Positions 1 through 10,840 of a stretch of DNA of 64,000 bases are shown piece after piece; within the stretch, counting starts at the first letter, position 1, and every line of letters starts with the position of its first letter. The notes beneath the pieces were generated by a model. It did not search any database. It was not told the origin of the DNA and worked only from the letters and a program-made list of their open reading frames with translations. Origin of the DNA: Pythium myriotylum (lineage: Eukaryota; Oomycota; Peronosporomycetes; Pythiales; Pythiaceae); contig JALJCQ010000003.1 in the NCBI GenBank assembly GCA_023091665.1, positions 1,736,001 through 1,800,000 of the forward strand, in the 5' to 3' direction. The position numbers and the translations under genes were made by a program.

Positions 1-545
1 CAACTGGGTTCGGGACACATTCGCCGCATCTGTTCGTTTGTTGGTTTGGAGGCATTGCGAAACGCGAAGCCGGAGGCCGCGCTACACTGCTCCACGTCCG
101 TTGCGATCGATGAGAGGACGTCGGCGTACGGGCACTCAAGCTGGAACGCATGGCTTGAAGCGAAAGTCGCGACGCCGACGAGACTGAAGATCCATCTCGA
201 GGGCATCGTCTTGACTCAACTGTCAGTTGTTTCGAACTGGCTGTAGCCTGGAGCCACTTGCTGGCTTGAGGACGGAGCCGTGTCCACTTCCTCAGGGAGG
301 GAAACTCGCGCATCTCTCAGAGTGACACACAGCAGATCAGCGACGCTGATCCGTATCACAACCTCCTTCAACTAATAATTTCGTGAAACTATGACCATCG
401 CTTGATGCATTCAACGTCTTAATCGAGAAAGACACCCTGTCAAATCTAGTTGTCTGAAAAGAGCGAGACGTTCACTGGAACTCGCGTCACCCCTTCCAGC
501 GACCATGCATCGATTGGGCGAGCCCAGTCTCGAGAATACCTGCAC
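1..545. other. Leading stretch without an assigned gene
   Basis: On the + strand the frame starting at base 1 stays open to a stop at 244-246, so this could be the tail of a gene entering from the left, but no motif is recognisable. Bases 247-545 hold no clear coding signal. The next gene lacks a signal peptide in its visible frame, so a short 5' exon may hide here; I could not find a convincing ATG plus hydrophobic leader. Confidence 0.2.
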
Positions 546-2306
546 ATGTCACTCCCAGTGTGCCCCGACGTCTCGGCCACGTGGTCCACGGCCACCGAGA
601 CCCAATGCCGCGTGGATACTGGCTTCATCTTTTCCTTCTCGTCACCGACGAGCCAGCGGCTTGTCGAAGTGTGCGGCGACCCCGCGTGCATGGAGATCAT
701 CAACAGCCTTCGTACCAGGAACCCGTACGAGTGCGTCGAAAAGGACGGAGCAACTGCAGGACTCTACGCGACGCTGATCACACCGCTGGATAAGACCTGT
801 GCAGCTCTCGCGAGCGCGACGGCCCCCGCGACCACAACCGCGGCACCGCAAGCACCACAGGCATCGCCGACATCGACCACGGCGCCAAATCCAGCCACTA
901 CAACACCACCAGCGACAACAAAAGCGCTGCCGTCGACAAACCCGCCGTCGACTCCCCAGCCGACCTCCGCTGGTAGCTCATCTGCGGCAGCAGACACAAC
1001 GTCGCCAACGCCTACGCCCACGGATACCCAATCGCATTCCAACTCGTCTACAGCATCCCAGGCTCCGTCAGTTCTAACTCCCAACGCAACGATAGCTCCA
1101 ACTCCACTGCCGCTTACCGCGTCCTCCGAATCATCAGTGTCGGTGGATGAATCGTCAAGAGAGGGCACCGCTCGACCTGGCCGAGTGAGCACCGGATCTC
1201 TCTCAGGCCCGGATGCAGTGATCAACACCCAGTCCCAGTCATCGAGCTCATCACTGACGATCCCAATCATATCGATTGTTGGCGCCGTGATTGCTTTCAT
1301 CCTTGCCGCATGGTGGTGGAAGAAGAAGCGACTGCGGCAGTCAGATCCGAAGAGTCTTCGCAATGAAGATTTAGAGTCCACACGTGAGGAAGGGTATACC
1401 GCAGTCGATGACGAGTACGATGGCGACAATGCACTGCTTCCCTTGTTGAAATCGCTTGAACCGTGGCGCATCAGTGTGACTGACATCGACGAGGTCTCAC
1501 TTATCGGAAGTGGATCGTACGGAGCTGTCTTCCTCGTCAAGCTTGAGAGAACAAGAGAACTAGCATCAAAGCGAGTAGGAGCGAGCCAGTGCACAAGCAA
1601 AAGGATCGAGTCGATGATAGAAGAAGCGAAGATCGCTGCATCGCTCCATCACAGAAGCATCATCGACTTCGTCGGCATCGCGTGGACTACTCCGTACGAC
1701 CTCCAAATACTTTTTGAGTACATGCCAAATGGAGATCTGCGGCAGTACCTCGATGATCACGCACTCAGCAACGCCCGATGGAATGCGATGAAACTCCGAA
1801 TAGCACTACAGATCGTTGAAGGATTAGCGTACGTCCACTCGTTCGATCCGCCAATCGTGCATCGTGATCTCAAGGCCCGAAATGTGTTGCTTGACGCCGA
1901 GATGAACGCAAAGATCGGAGACTTTGGAGTTTCTCGCGCTATGTCGGAGAATGCGACGATGACAACTGGCATTGGAACAAGTCGCTGGCTCGCTCCTGAG
2001 GTCATTCGTGGTGGTGGGCATTATACGGAGGCGTGCGACGTCTACTCGTTCGGCGTTATGCTAGTCGAAATGGACACACACAAAGTACCGTTTACCGAAA
2101 TTGACGGTAACGTCTCAGAAGTGACGCTGCTGGGCGACGTGGCGCTAGGACTGAGTCGTCCACAGCTCTCAGCGTCCTGCGACCCTCGAATCGCTGCGCT
2201 CGTCGCGCGATGTCTTGAGCACGAGCCGAGCAAGAGAGCGAACGCTCTCGAGTTAGCGTTCACGATGCGTCAAATCAAACGAGAAGTAGACGGGACCGCC
2301 TCATAA
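546..2306 (+). CDS. Elicitin-like domain / transmembrane TKL-type protein kinase
   Basis: The open frame runs from 450, but its first ATG is at 546 (586 aa). Residues 6-85 carry six cysteines at 6, 21, 43, 48, 63 and 85. The C-4-C-14-C core spacing, the DTGF stretch after the second Cys and NPYEC at the fifth are hallmarks of elicitin/elicitin-like domains, which bind sterols and lipids outside the cell. A Ser/Thr/Pro-rich, mucin-like linker follows, then one membrane helix (about 238-260) with a WWWKKKRLR stop-transfer, then a kinase: glycine loop GSGSYG at about 321, ASK lysine near 342, HRDLKARN at 439, DFG at 459 and APE near 483. All catalytic residues are present. The layout suggests a receptor-like kinase sensing a lipid or sterol, which is inference. 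No signal peptide is visible, so a 5' exon is probably missing from this model. Confidence 0.8.
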   Translation: MSLPVCPDVSATWSTATETQCRVDTGFIFSFSSPTSQRLVEVCGDPACMEIINSLRTRNPYECVEKDGATAGLYATLITPLDKTCAALASATAPATTTAAPQAPQASPTSTTAPNPATTTPPATTKALPSTNPPSTPQPTSAGSSSAAADTTSPTPTPTDTQSHSNSSTASQAPSVLTPNATIAPTPLPLTASSESSVSVDESSREGTARPGRVSTGSLSGPDAVINTQSQSSSSSLTIPIISIVGAVIAFILAAWWWKKKRLRQSDPKSLRNEDLESTREEGYTAVDDEYDGDNALLPLLKSLEPWRISVTDIDEVSLIGSGSYGAVFLVKLERTRELASKRVGASQCTSKRIESMIEEAKIAASLHHRSIIDFVGIAWTTPYDLQILFEYMPNGDLRQYLDDHALSNARWNAMKLRIALQIVEGLAYVHSFDPPIVHRDLKARNVLLDAEMNAKIGDFGVSRAMSENATMTTGIGTSRWLAPEVIRGGGHYTEACDVYSFGVMLVEMDTHKVPFTEIDGNVSEVTLLGDVALGLSRPQLSASCDPRIAALVARCLEHEPSKRANALELAFTMRQIKREVDGTAS

Positions 2307-2654
2307 ACACCATTTTTTCGTATTCGTACCTCGGTGAAGCGTGCCACGCTGGAAACACGCATGACGAACTGATCTTGATGTGGGAGGTGAGGCCTTTTCT
2401 CGTCAAGTGGGAGGCGAACGTGAAAATTGATATGGCTACATTAATTGGACTCAGATGTTTTTTACCCAAACCCTTATGATGCCCCTCATGCGACCATCAC
2501 TCTGCCTTCCTGGCGTGTCACCGGTCTGATCTGGTCGGCAGCAATGGTTGATTGAGCATTGCATCCGTGTCCGACGTCTCCGCGCGACGCGAGTTTACGA
2601 GCCTTTTCCGCCGCCGCACGCCGCGCAATTCGTGTCGAAACGCTCGGAGACGCC
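2307..2654. other. Intergenic, nothing recognised
   Basis: Spacer between the kinase gene and the first M96-type gene. The M96 frame stays open upstream to about 2559 without another ATG, so part of this may be 5' UTR. No repeat or RNA gene seen. Confidence 0.4.
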
Positions 2655-3936
2655 ATGACGCTCGCGAACGCGACCTCTCGCGCGCTCCAGAGCGCGATAG
2701 AGACGGAGCAAGTCCGAACGGCGATCGACTCGGAAGCGACGGTCGTGACGAACGAAGACGCCACGAACGACGGTAGCACGACCAACTCGGACGGCGGAGG
2801 GGATGACAGCGCTGTGAACGCATCTCAAATTCGCGTGGCTAAGAAACGGAGATCGACGCATCAAGTTCGCAAGGTGCGGCGGACACTCGAACGTGCTTGC
2901 GGCAATTCCATGGACTGAATTGATGGGATGAATGATCTAGGAGGAGAAGGAGGCGCTGGTGGAGCAGATCGCAATGCTTCAGGAGAGACTGAAGGAACTG
3001 GAAGAGGAGACGCTGACGGAGAAAGTGGAGCTTCAGCGGTCCCTCGTGAAGAACGCACAAATGACGTCCAACATCGAGATTAACCACATGGCTATCGCTG
3101 GCACACAGTCAATGCTTTCAGCATTCACGGTAAGAAGACACATGCCCGTCCAATCCGAGGAATTACTAATATTCACTTCAATTTGTTTTTACCAGAACGC
3201 TGAATGGAGAAGTCCGTTGTCGACATATATCCACCTAACTGCTGATCCACACCAACGTGCCCAGTTCCTGGCGAGTATGCTCGACCGCAAACTTGATCTC
3301 ACGACCAAGTTTATGCTTGAACGAACACGGTTTCTAGATCTCCGCCGGGATCAATGCCACACCGACTCGTGTGAGCTACCAAACGGTGATTTCGTTTTCA
3401 CCCGGTTCGATGTGACTCCATTCGGCCGACAGCACACGTCAAAACGAGTCTTCGACGAGATGATGCACTTCCTGAGCCACCAAGAGATCAGTATTTCGGA
3501 AGATCTGGGTATCCTCACTGTTGTCGATGCAGAAGACGTCAACACACCGGCAGTCCGACACAACCGATTGGTGTCGAGCTTGGACGACGGGCTCGAGATC
3601 GAGTCGAACGGCGTCGTCTTCTCCAAATACGTCCACGCCGGCAGCGACTCGCATGGCATCGGCTGCATCGACTATGTTGATCAGGACGATCTATTCCCGA
3701 ATGACCCGACGCAGCGACTCCAGAAAGACCTCACGGCCGGAGGCTTCATCGCAGCGTGTCCGTCCGACCGACCTGACGCGCCTCCCGTCGTTTCTCTGTC
3801 TCGCTGGGTCTCCGTGCGACTTCGCAAGCCGGGCTTTCCGATCTCCAAGACCCAGGAAGCGATTGTGCGCGAGAGCATGCGCGTGTGGGGCAACATCATG
3901 ATCAAGGTCATGCAGGAGAGGCTCGGGCTCCGCTGA
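2655..3936 (+). CDS. M96-type protein 1: basic/coiled-coil segment plus START-like domain
   Basis: Three exons: 2655-2873, 2941-3129 and 3196-3936 (382 aa). Both introns (67 and 66 bases) are GT-AG and phase 0. The second is a multiple of three with no stop, so it would read through if unspliced, but its position matches the spliced paralogues. Exon 1 ends in a basic motif, KKRRSTHQVRK (about 63-73). Exon 2 encodes a coiled coil starting EEKEALVEQIAMLQERLKEL. Exon 3 is the START-like domain, with DLPNGD-like, HQEISISEDLG, LEIESNG and YVDQDDLFP blocks shared by the family. Oomycete annotations call these M96 mating-specific proteins. The basic-plus-coil head resembles bZIP and suggests DNA binding and dimerisation; the START-like fold suggests a lipid ligand. 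Function is unproven. First of a same-strand run of three. Confidence 0.75.
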
Positions 3937-4260
3937 GCACCGAATGGCTACATCTTCACCACCCAAAACCCCAAAATCCCATTTACCCACGCATGTCACG
4001 GAACCTTCATTCCGTCCCCTCGCGACATTCCCTGGCTTTAACCCACACCCCAAATACGAACTTCTCTAAAACGTCCGCCTCCACTCGTCGAAAGACGTCT
4101 TTAAACTCAGGTGGCTGGGGTTCAGGCGGGCTCAACTCGGGCAGCGCGCGTCAACAGCTCTTCTCGTGATGACGCCTCCTCCGGCCGAGCTCGCCGCGAC
4201 GAAGCAGCGAGGCGGCCCCACTCGGCGCCGTCTCTCGTGTCTTTGGCCTCCTCCGTCGCG
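3937..4260. other. Intergenic, nothing recognised
   Basis: Spacer between M96-type genes 1 and 2. The frame of gene 2 is open from 4111 but has no ATG before 4261. No repeat seen. Confidence 0.4.
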
Positions 4261-5534
4261 ATGCGAGTCGACGACGCTCGCTCCGCGCCACTCGGAGACT
4301 CGGAGCCCGCCGACGACATGCCCGCGCCCCTGCGAGTGCTGCTGCCGGCGCCCGTGCGCCTGCCGCCGCTCGCGACGATCACGTCACCGATGCTGAGGCA
4401 CGCGACGCCGACGGCCAATGCAGACAGTTCCTCGCTGGCCGTGACGCTGCGGATCCCACCGAGAAGGACCGACGGCTCGAGCAAGCCAGTGACCGTCAAC
4501 ATCATCCCCCTCGAGCCCGAGGGCAGTCCGGAGCGACCACGGCCGAAACGGAAGCGCTCCGCAGACGCCTGCAAGGTGAGCATTCTATTGCGAAGGACGT
4601 TGCGTGAGTCTTGATCTGATGCATCAGTTTGGCTGGTGTCAAATCACAACAGCATGAGACAAGGGAACTGCTCGAGGAATTGCAACGCTTGGAAGAGCAG
4701 CTGAAACGACTCAAGCGAGACACGGAGCAGCTTCATGAACGGAGGGAGAGACCGCTCGAGTGTGCCACGCGCGAGGCCCAGCTGCAGCTTGCTCGTGTTC
4801 GCTGCATGTTTTCTCAGTTCGCGTCCCTCGACACGTCGGCACCACTCCACGCGTACGTGCATCTTGGAAAGGCCATGGAGAGCCGCCGTCGCGCTATTCT
4901 TGACATGAAGTCCAAGCAGCTGCGTTTGGGACGAGAGTTTATGGACGAGTGCAGCAAACATCTCAACCCGACGTCTCCTTTCGTCTCGGACGAGTGGCAC
5001 ATCAGCAGCAACGGAGACGCGTACGGGCTCCATTATTACGTCGATCAACTCCACGGCTTCCACAACGTTCCCAGGGCTTACGAGGCTGCCGTGGCGTACA
5101 TATCCAGTTACGAAGTCTCGGTGAAGAGGAGTATCAGTATCGTCACGTATCATGACGAGAGCCTTGCTCGCACAGAAGGTAGCAACTCGCAACTTCGACT
5201 CGTGATGACTACAGCGAACGGCGTGGTGATCGAGGCAAACACATTAATCTTCTCTCGCTACGATCCAGTTGAGAACGTCGGCATCGCTGTCGCAACGTAC
5301 GTGGACGATGACGAGTTGAGACCATACGACCCGGCCAAACGAGTTCGCCAAGAAGTGACAGGCGTGCTTACTGTCTCCCTTTCTCCTGTGGGCGTCGTCT
5401 TGCGGCACTGGGTCTACGTCCGCACGAAACACGCTCCACATCTGATCGATCCGCTCGAGTTCAGCCAGTTTGCTCGGGAAAACGAAGGCCACAAGGCCGA
5501 GGACATTTTGAATTTCATTCGCCAACGCGTGTAG
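4261..5534 (+). CDS. M96-type protein 2, divergent basic region
   Basis: Two exons, 4261-4575 and 4653-5534 (398 aa), with a 77-base GT-AG intron, phase 0, directly after the basic segment RPKRKRSADACK (about 94-105). The usual TYYxRK signature is missing here. Exon 2 opens with a strong coiled coil (HETRELLEELQRLEEQLKRL) and runs into the START-like domain from APLHAYVHLG (about residue 167) without the second intron seen in gene 1, which implies intron loss or gain within the family. YVDDDELRPYDPAKRVRQEV replaces the family block VDQDDLxPYRP. The Ala/Pro-rich head before the basic region is low complexity. The start is the first ATG in frame; a GTG-initiated extension to 4111 was not accepted. 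Confidence 0.7.
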
Positions 5535-5849
5535 CCAGCTAGAACCTCCTACATAGTGCAAATCGTAGATACTTGAGGCATTTGTATGCTTGATCACTTT
5601 CGAGTGTTTCCAACGCATCGCTTTACAACTTCTGCACCTCTCCATTCGGCCTTGAACCTCGGCAGTCTGCCTCAAAAGTTGCAGAACGGGAAAGCAGGGA
5701 TGGGCCTGTCGAGCCCATCAAGCCGCTCACACGTCGCAGATGTGCAGCAAGCTTCAACCACCCAGAGAAATCTGTCCTTCTGGGTCGTTGTGGGTGTTTG
5801 GGTGAATCTCAATACTCGATTCCTTTGCACCATGATTACGCGGGTGATT

Positions 5850-7525
5850 ATGGGGAGCGCAGTCGACGCTTCCGACGCTTCCGACGCGATGCCCCGACGC
5901 GTCGCGGCGGCCGCCTCAGCGTCGCACGTGCAGTCGCCCTCGCTCGCGCACGTTGCGCAGTCCGCGGGCTCTCCAGCGCCGTCGGCGCGGCCGTCGGAGA
6001 CGCCCCAGAAGCCGAGAACGAATGCCGCCGACGATCTCGCCAGCGACACGGACGAGCGCGTCAACGAGGACCGAGCGACCCGTAATCACACGGCCGCCGC
6101 AAGCCGTGGCGCCGACACGAACGAAGTCGCGAAGCCATCGGGCGAGGCGCGATTGGGCGATCGGACGCGTGGCGCCGACATGAGCGCATCCTCTGTAGCT
6201 GTCCGCAAGGAGACGGAAGATGGATCCGCGCAGGCGCTGCTGTCGCTCATGGAGTCGGTGAGATCCAACGAGCTCAAGATCACGGGCTATGGGCTTTTGG
6301 GGGCGGCCGCTGTCGCTCCTCCCCCCAATGCGGCAAGCACTGGCACGGTCCCGAGGAAGATCGCGATGCGGGAAGCAGACCCGTACAATGAAGAGAGTAG
6401 CAGCAGCGAGCGCGTGGAGGTGATCGGGGGAGATGGTAGCTCCGATGGGGGCGGCGGCGACACGCCTGGAGCCAAGCCGTACAAGAAGCGCAAGTCGACC
6501 CACACAGTTCGCAAGGTACGAGCGAATCCTTCGTGATTGTGGCGTCTAACTCAACTTGACGATAGCTCTTGTGGGAGTGACAGGAGGAGAAAGCGACCTT
6601 GCTGGACGAGATCAAGTCCCTAGAGGATCGGTTGACATTCTTGCGCGGTCAAGTTTTCGCACCTGTTCGAGACAGCTCTGGTCAGATCGTCAAGCCAGGT
6701 GTCTCCAATGTCGTTCTTCGCCAAGCCATCCACGAACAGCAGCTCCGGTTCGCCTCTGCTCGTTCGCTTATCTCCCAGTCTCTAACTGCCGAGCTAGCTG
6801 CACCGCTGCACACATATCTCCACTTGGGTCCTAATCCTCTCGAACGTCGAGCAAAGTTGCTGGCGCTTAAACAGCCAACGCTAGAAGCTGGGAAGCGATA
6901 CATCGAGGAGCGATCTCGACAACTCGATCTATCCAAACACCACGCTGTCGTCGAGAGGTTCGAGACCGTTTCCGGTGACGCTTGTTGTATCCGATTTTAC
7001 ATCGATCAGTTCCCAGTTTCGCTTACATCAGTCAAAAATGTCCACGACGCCACGTCGTTCTTCACGTCCAACCTCGAAATGAGCATCACTGACAGCCTCG
7101 GCAAGATCACGATCCGCGAAGATGACGACAGCGGAGATCCGAGTCTCTCTCAGCACCGACTTGTTGTCGCTGGAACGCAGGGCATTGTCGTCGATGTCAA
7201 CTCGGTTGTCTTTTCCCATTACAACGAGCAAGAGAATTATGGAATTCTCGCTACTACCTATGTCGACGAAGATGAACTCCATCCGTACCGACCGCTTGAA
7301 CGGATCCGTCAAGACGTCACTGCCGTATCGCTGATCACTCAAGAAAACGACATTGTCGTCGTTCGTCGGTGGGCGTATATCTGTATGCGGCACTCGGACC
7401 ATGTCGTGTTTCCGTACGGAGTACTGCAAACCATACGAGAAAACCTCGGCATTTGGGGTGACGCAATGATGCAGTTCGTTCGGGAGCGACTTCGTATGAA
7501 GGCACAAGCAATGAGCTCGTCGTGA
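5850..7525 (+). CDS. M96-type protein 3 with long Ala/Ser-rich N-terminus
   Basis: Exons 5850-6515 and 6584-7525 (535 aa from the ATG at 5850). The 68-base intron sits after KKRKSTHTVRK, as in the other members. Exon 2 begins EEKATLLDEIKSLEDRL (coiled coil), and the START-like domain starts near residue 294 (APLHTYLHLG). There is no second intron. Block YVDEDELHPYRPLERIRQDV groups it with gene 2 rather than gene 1. The roughly 210-residue head is disordered and rich in Ala, Ser and charged residues. In-frame ATGs also exist at 5586 and 5832. The 5586 start would add 88 residues unlike any other member, so I preferred the third, without proof. Confidence 0.7.
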
Positions 7526-7682
7526 ATAATGTTTATATTTTCAGCGTGGTTTCGGAGTAGTGTGCTGGTGGGAATATATAAACTACACACACAAAGATCG
7601 CCCGGCGACTAGGAATGGGGCTCGCCACGGCGAGATATGGATGGGGTACCTACTTTGATGAGACTGCGTATGCACAGCCGTC

Positions 7683-9573
7683 TCAGCACTGCTGCGAAAC
7701 ATGGGGCTGTGCTGTCTGTGTCGGTGGCTGCTCGATGTGATCGCAGCATGGGTGCGGCGAAGGCGACTCCCTTGACTCAAGAAGCTTATCATCGATCATC
7801 TTGGTCACTTTCTGGCTCACACATGGCATCTTGTTGAACAGGATCTTGGTGAGCTTCTCCGAGAGATTGTGTGGGTACATGTGGAACTTTGCCATCAGGA
7901 ATTTCTTCATGATCACGCAGCGCTTGCCGTCAGGATCGACGTAAGACGAGAGTACGACACTGTTCAAACCAAGTAAGTTTATAGCGACGATATAGCATAA
8001 AAAAAAATAGATCAACATACCCACTGGAAACGTCCTTGCGGATGCGGTCCTTCGACTGGTAGGGATGGAGGTCGTCCTGGTCAATGTAATCCGTTGCGAA
8101 CACTGCCGTATCACCAACGAACCGGCAGAAGAAGAGTGAGTTCGACTCCATCTCAGGGAGACCTTCCTCAAACTCCTCGCTCCACTTGAGACTCGAGACG
8201 ATGCGCTGGTGGAGGAAATTACACTTGATCTGGTCGTACGATTCGCGAATCGTGAGGCAGCCCATCGCTGCGGCGATTGACTCATCCTTGCCTGCCATTT
8301 GGTCGTACACGACCTTCACAACCTGTCCAACTTCAACCCCTTCGTACTTCGACACAGCAAAGTGGACGCTGTAGTATTTGCCGAAGCGTTCGAACACGTC
8401 CGAATATTGGTACGGCTGGTTGACATCAATACCGCGGGCTTTCTCCTCGATGTATTTGTACGTCATGTCCAGCTTCTCCTCACGGAGCGAAAGAATGGTT
8501 CGCCGCCGCTCATCGAAGTCTCGGCCAAGCCGGATGTACGACTCAATTGGCGTCATAAGCGCCATGCGGATGTCGTTCACGGGGGCGAACGCTAGCATGG
8601 CCTTGAAGTTGTCCATGTAAACCTGTTGCTGTGACACTAGTTGTGTGAGCAGCGTGTTATCGCCCGTCTTCTGGACGATCTGCTGCTGGTCCTCGCGCGC
8701 GCGGCGCTTGGCCTTTACACTTTGCCTCACGGCGCGCGACGACTTGGCGCGGGATACCAAGTAGTCGTACTGCGCCTCGAGGTACTTTGCCTCTTTGTTG
8801 AGCAAGTCCTGCTGGTGCTGCACAGCGGTCTCGTCCTCCATTTCCTCACCATGGGCGTGCTCGGTCGTGTCCATATCGACCGTCTCCTCCTCTTCCTCAC
8901 CCTCGGTGCCGTCGAGCGAGCTCTCTTCGTCGCCCTCGGTCGAGGCACCATCCTGCGACGAGGCGCTCGTGAGCGCGAGGTTCACGAGCGGCAGTGCGAG
9001 GTTGTGGTGATTCGACTGGCTCGGCGTGCACGCGGGCGAGATGCTCGCGTCGACCTTGGCCATGCCGCTGGGCTCGTCAAAGTAGCTGCTCGGCGGCGTG
9101 TTGCAGGCGACGCCGCTGTCGCTCACGTGGCTCGGGCAGGGCGACGAGACGTCGGTCTGGCAGGCCGACGGGCACGGCGAGCCCTTGGACTGGATAGCGT
9201 CGGCCTCGGCCTCGAGGTGCGCGAGCAGGTCGTCTCCGTTGAGGAAGATGTCGTCGAGTAGCGACGAGGCCTCGGCCGAGAGGTCGTCGGCGTCGCAGCC
9301 GTCGGTCTTGGCGACGGGCGGTGGCGGTGGCGCGTGCGTCGTCGTCGACGCCTTGCTGCTGCTGGCGAGAATCTGCTGGAGCTGCTGGTGGGTCGTCGGG
9401 TTGGCCGGCACGGGGTCCGTGAAGTCGAGCCCGATGCTGGCGTTGGCGAGCAGGTCGTCGACGTTGAGAAAGGCGGAGGGCGGGCGCACGGCGGCCGCGT
9501 CGTCGTTCTCCATGAAGTGGAGCAGGTCGTACTCGAGCATGAGGTCGTCGGGGAAGAGCGAGGACGTGGCCAT
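7683..9573 (-). CDS. Long M96-related protein with acidic head and shifted intron
   Basis: Reverse strand, exons 8021-9573 and 7683-7959 (609 aa). The 60-base intron is GT-AG in phase 2 and lies late in the START-like domain, after RIRKDVSSG, a position not used by the other copies; the usual basic/coil intron is absent. The N-terminal 270 residues are Ser/Pro/Asp-rich with an acidic run (about 208-232), like a transcription activation region. Then come a heptad region, a basic stretch with KAKRRARED (about 286) and the START-like domain from about 338 (PIESYIRLG, YIDQDDLHPYQSKDRIRKDV). The tail after KRCVIMKKF is longer than in relatives. It is probably an ancestral or specialised member of the group. 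The start is the ATG at 9573; a longer frame to 9708 lacks support. Confidence 0.7.
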
Positions 9574-10840
9574 GGTCGAGCACGTTAGTCCAAGGCCGTT
9601 TAGACTGTGGCCGCGAACCGAAGGGAGGCCGAGCCAACAGTGACGGGGAGCAACGGATTTTGGCCAATGGGAACACGCCAAACTTGAGAAGCCGCCCTGC
9701 TCCCCCATGAGGTTTTATTTCGACGTGGTTCCCCTTTCAATTCCGATTCGAGAATGTCCAGCTGTGGTTTTTGGAGTCCTATAGAAATTGGAAGTAGACG
9801 GGAGTTGCACCACTGTCGGGGAACGCCAAAAACCACTGTTTAGATGGTACAACCTCACGCTCTGACTCACGACCCCCACTCGCGAGAGGACACACACTCC
9901 CAGATTCAACAAATTACCCACTTCAGGAAGACGGGATTGGCTGAAAAGCTTTCACCATCCGTCGCGGACCAATCCCTGCTGTTCGTTTTCTATTCGACTC
10001 GTCTGATTGGTTCTTTTTTCATCCAGTCAGCGCGTCGTAATCAGCAACCCCTTGCAGGAAGAAACGTCCTTTGCAGTTCGTCTGGTGAACGAGATCCAGA
10101 TGCCGTCGGCGGAACGCCAGAGGCGGTGTCGCAGGCGCGTCGACGGCTCCTCAGCGCCGACATGCAGCTGGCGAGAGCGCGTCGCCACCCGACGGCTGGC
10201 TGCCTATCTCGCGTTGGGGCTCTGTGTCTACATCGCACGAGACACAGAGCCACGGGAGACGTGCGCGCCAAGTACACTCGACCGCGTGTCGACAGATTCG
10301 CGAGCCCTCTCGCCCATGCAGCGCGAGAAAACGTGCCCATCCTCGCCCCTGTGGTAACTGGAACGCAGTTGTATTGTATTCTCCACGCACCCACGATTGG
10401 CGCCGCGCGGAGACCGTGGGTGGCCTGCGACGCGCGAAGACGCCTGCCGAGCAGCTCCCCCTCCTTACTGACATGGAAGATGCTCGCCAAATCCCATCCG
10501 TCGCCCTGTCTGCCTGAGCGTATATACGTTCGCCACCGTGGCAGCCTCCCTGCAGATCCATATCTTACAGGTCCGTATCCCCTCGCTCATGAGGCCTCGT
10601 GGCATCTCCACGTGGCTCTCGAGGCGCTCCATCCGATCGTGGCCACCACCAGAGCGTGCAAGTTTCTCCGTGCCAAAGTGCAGACAGGTACACTGTACCA
10701 GTGTCCTCTGTTGACACGGATCCACTAAACGTCGGCGCATAATCGTGATTATGAGGCCAACGAGTGTCCTTGGCGCGAGGGACTCGTCGCGACGTGACCT
10801 TCGGTGCGACGTGCATGAGAATGCCACTCGCGCTCTCGCC
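9574..10840. other. Divergent intergenic region with CCAAT boxes and a small hairpin
   Basis: This 1.27 kb lies between two divergently transcribed M96-type genes. Pentamers CCAAT or ATTGG occur near 9663, 9940, 9969 and 10006, as would suit a shared promoter. A perfect 11-bp hairpin (GGCTCTGTGTC at 10218-10228, complement at 10241-10251, 12-base loop) lies further right. A long open frame (9844-10728) has no recognisable domain and overlaps an equally open antisense frame, so it was not called a gene. Confidence 0.4.

Noticed and set aside
764..1600. 278-codon antisense frame over the kinase gene
   Set aside because: Shadow of the Ser/Thr/Pro-rich linker; no motif.
9844..10728. Long + strand open frame (294 codons)
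   Set aside because: No recognisable domain, equally long antisense frames overlap it, and it lies in the shared promoter region of two divergent genes.
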